From Oscillibacter sp. (GTDB lineage Bacteria; Bacillota; Clostridia; Oscillospirales; Oscillospiraceae), in assembly GCA_020025475.1 (NCBI GenBank), contig JAHHSA010000036.1, positions 1 through 15,621 of the forward strand: a DNA stretch of 15,621 nt, given 5' to 3'. Shown in pieces: positions 13,999 to 15,621 of the stretch (positions are counted from its first letter, which is position 1; each line of letters begins with the position of its first letter). The position numbers were made by a program, and so were the translations under genes. Under the pieces are notes generated by a model. It was given only the letters and a program-made list of their open reading frames with translations, searched no databases and was not told where the DNA came from.

Positions 13999-14853
13999 TC
14001 AGACAGAGGAGGCTTCGGGTGTCTGAGGCCTGACGGCGTCCATGACCATGCCAATCAGAATAATGACAAAACCGATTAGGACTGGAAGAGAGGGATATTC
14101 TTTCAGGAATAGTGCCACCCACAGAGGACCCAGAATCATTTCCCACAGAGCGATGATTGAGGCTTTCTGCGCACTGACATACTGGACGCCCAGCGTGTAG
14201 AGACCATAGCCGCCCGCCACCTGTACCACGCCCAAAATCAGCATGATGACCCAATCCAGAGCGGTCATGGTGGCGAAGGAGGAGAGGGTAGAGGGGAAGA
14301 GGGCGAAGACCACAACGGCTGTAAAGAGATTTGCCAGGGCGGTCAGACCCAGAGGGTTGGTGCCGGCGGCTTTTTTGGAGCTGGTGGTCATGACGGCAAA
14401 AGAAATGCCCTCGGTAAGCGCCAGCAGATTGCCGGTCTTGCTAGTGGAGTCCGTTCCTGAACTCATGAAGAACCCCACACCGATCAGGATGACCACAATG
14501 GGCAAAAAGGCTTTGCCATCAAATTTTCTGGTTTTGAACGTAGAGAGCAGGAAGAGCCAGATGGTAGCGGAGTACTGCATACCGATGGCGATGGGGGCTG
14601 AGGTCATCTTTAGGGACAGCACGATGCACAGACACAGTGAGGCATAGGAGCTCACATAGAGCAGCATCCAGATGTTCCAGCGGAGCTGCTTGGGGCGGAT
14701 GAATGGGGCGAGGGTGACGGTGGCAATGGCAGAGCGCAGACCACAGATCAGCAGGGAGTCAATGGCCAGAAACTTGACCACGGGTGCGTTAAGGCTCCAG
14801 CAAAGAGCACCTAAAAATACGATCATAGCACCGGATAAATGGGGTTTCATCAT
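13999..14853 (-). CDS. EamA-type (DMT superfamily) transporter
   Basis: A 284-residue membrane protein with about 10 hydrophobic segments in two EamA halves. The first opens with AMIVFLGALCWSLNAPVVKF, a typical EamA first helix, and continues with LICGLRSAIATVTLAP. The second half has WVIMLILGVVQVAGGYGLYT followed by the family pattern SAQKASIIALWEMILGPLWV. The length is usual for the family. AGGAG lies 9 nt before the ATG at 14853; a second ATG directly follows. It has its own TTGACA-17-TACGAT promoter and is divergent from a TetR-family regulator, the usual layout for a regulated exporter. Members move metabolites, amino acids or drugs; the substrate cannot be predicted here. Confidence 0.9.
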   Translation of the reverse strand: MMKPHLSGAMIVFLGALCWSLNAPVVKFLAIDSLLICGLRSAIATVTLAPFIRPKQLRWNIWMLLYVSSYASLCLCIVLSLKMTSAPIAIGMQYSATIWLFLLSTFKTRKFDGKAFLPIVVILIGVGFFMSSGTDSTSKTGNLLALTEGISFAVMTTSSKKAAGTNPLGLTALANLFTAVVVFALFPSTLSSFATMTALDWVIMLILGVVQVAGGYGLYTLGVQYVSAQKASIIALWEMILGPLWVALFLKEYPSLPVLIGFVIILIGMVMDAVRPQTPEASSV

Positions 14854-14889
14854 GAGACATCTCTCCTCTTAAAATCAAGGTGATTTAAT

Positions 14890-14899
14890 AATCATGATT
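14890..14899. promoter_or_regulatory. Palindrome AATCATGATT in the transporter leader
   Basis: This perfect 10-bp palindrome lies about 9-18 nt downstream of the predicted transporter start. With a 2-nt offset it extends to TAAT...ATTA, about 20 bp in all. It is a candidate operator for the divergent TetR-family protein. Confidence 0.35.
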
Positions 14900-14914
14900 G
14901 TATTATGCGCCTAA

Positions 14915-14943
14915 ATCGTATCAGCGGTTGGAGAGTTTGTCAA
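14915..14943 (-). promoter_or_regulatory. Sigma-A promoter for the EamA transporter
   Basis: On the minus strand a perfect TTGACA (14943-14938) is followed after 17 nt by TACGAT (14920-14915). The start would be near 14908, about 55 nt before the ATG. Confidence 0.6.
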
Positions 14944-14954
14944 GTAATCCGAGG

Positions 14955-14982
14955 TTGAAAATTCTGAAATTTGTTGTACACT
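14955..14982 (+). promoter_or_regulatory. Sigma-A promoter for the TetR-family gene
   Basis: TTGAAA (14955-14960), a 16-nt spacer and TACACT (14977-14982) precede the regulator. Its -35 lies 11 bp from that of the transporter promoter, back to back. Confidence 0.5.
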
Positions 14983-14992
14983 GGTAGCCAGT
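14980..14992. promoter_or_regulatory. Dyad ACTGG-N3-CCAGT at the TetR-gene start site
   Basis: A perfect 5-bp inverted repeat overlaps the end of the -10 and the predicted start of the regulator promoter, a position suited to autorepression. It differs in sequence from the palindrome at 14890-14899, so both need not bind the same protein. Confidence 0.38.
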
Positions 14993-15034
14993 ATGAAATG
15001 ATGGGCGGGAATTATCCGGAGAGGTGTGAAGACG

Positions 15035-15621
15035 ATGACGATGCTTGAAGAGCTTCCAAAAAAGAAAAAACGTATCATGATCTACTTTATTGAGGCCACG
15101 GAAAAGCTGATCGAGGAGGATGGCCTGGATGGACTCTCGATCCGGAAAATTGCGGCTGAAGCCGGATATAACAGTGCGACCATCTACAATTATTTCAGTG
15201 ACCTGGAACATTTGACGCTGTTTGGTTCTGTGCGGTATTTGCGGCAGTATATTGGTCTGCTTTCCCGTTCGCTCCACGAAGACATGACTTCCTTGGAGTA
15301 TTTTCGTACCATCTACCGCTGTTTCAACGATTATGCATTCCAATATCCTGATATTTTCCACAACCTGTTTTTTGGCCGACACAGCAATCAGCTGGGAGAT
15401 GTGCTGCAAATGTATTACATTCAACTTTTTCCTGAGGAGTTGGATGGCATCAGCGAGTCGATGCGGAAAATGATGGTGTGCGGAAATATGAAAGAACGGG
15501 ACCGGATCACGATGCAGCGGATGGTGGAGGATCGATATGTGGCTCCGGAGAAGGCAGAGGTCACATTGGATCTGATCGTTGCACTGTGCCAGAGTTTTTT
15601 GCACGAGGCCTGCGTGCAGGG
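15035..15621 (+). CDS. TetR-family regulator, 3' end outside window
   Basis: The frame is open from ATG 15035 to the window end (195 codons), so the C-terminus is cut; family members are usually 190-220 residues, so little is missing. A basic N-terminus (PKKKKRIMIYFIEAT) precedes the helix-turn-helix at about 36-62 (LSIRKIAAEAGYNSATIYNY, then FSDLEHL), the typical TetR pattern including the Y-N-Y-F recognition helix end. The rest is alpha-helical and variable, as expected of a ligand-binding domain. GGAGAGG lies about 10 nt upstream. It is divergent from the EamA transporter, with palindromes over the shared promoter region, so it probably represses that transporter and itself. The ligand is unknown. 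Confidence 0.9.
   Translation, partial: MTMLEELPKKKKRIMIYFIEATEKLIEEDGLDGLSIRKIAAEAGYNSATIYNYFSDLEHLTLFGSVRYLRQYIGLLSRSLHEDMTSLEYFRTIYRCFNDYAFQYPDIFHNLFFGRHSNQLGDVLQMYYIQLFPEELDGISESMRKMMVCGNMKERDRITMQRMVEDRYVAPEKAEVTLDLIVALCQSFLHEACVQ

Overview
The window reads as chromosome of a gut-type Clostridia, most likely an Oscillospiraceae-like organism (Flavonifractor, Lawsonibacter or Oscillibacter range). This placement is inferred from GC-rich coding sequence, strong AGGAGG-type ribosome sites, BspA-type leucine-rich-repeat surface proteins with dockerins, and a selenium-trafficking gene set. No marker gene fixes the species. There is no rRNA, tRNA, CRISPR array or intact mobile element.

Region 1 (1-9256) is an extracellular cohesin/dockerin locus. 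A leftward run encodes two secreted LRR_5 (BspA-like) proteins (3145-4821 and 632-3124), each ending in a dockerin. It continues into a secreted protein with a cohesin-like domain and a Gly/Ser linker (574 to beyond the window start). Divergent from these is a 1341-residue secreted subtilisin-like protease (5231-9256) of C5a-peptidase/lactocepin architecture. It ends in the same Big_2, cohesin-like and dockerin modules as the 830-residue LRR protein. The three dockerins share the face D-Q-x-D-I-T, so they probably dock to the same partner, and the truncated cohesin-like protein is the nearest candidate. The AT-rich divergent promoter region (4822-5230) has a good sigma-A promoter in each direction. 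Each promoter carries a related 14-bp dyad overlapping its -10, a second dyad type occurs twice, and a nested hairpin covers the protease ribosome site.

Region 2 (9257-9726) is non-coding as far as I can see. It holds a large perfect inverted repeat (9345-9398) and a UUCG-loop intrinsic terminator (9592-9623) for the leftward selenium operon.

Region 3 (9727-13550) is a divergent selenium/sulfur-trafficking locus. Leftward are a YedE-like membrane transporter, a TusA/YedF-like small sulfurtransferase and a DUF3343 carrier-like protein. Rightward are a class V aminotransferase/cysteine desulfurase-like enzyme (TTG start) and a LysR regulator of the type found with selenium genes. A T-N11-A dyad lies upstream of the rightward promoter. 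Together these could import and hand on a reduced Se/S species under LysR control; no selD or selA is in view.

Region 4 (13551-15621) has a non-coding stretch with two strong hairpins and a doubtful 31-codon ORF. A leftward EamA-type transporter and a divergent TetR-family regulator (cut by the window end) follow, with back-to-back promoters and candidate operators between them.
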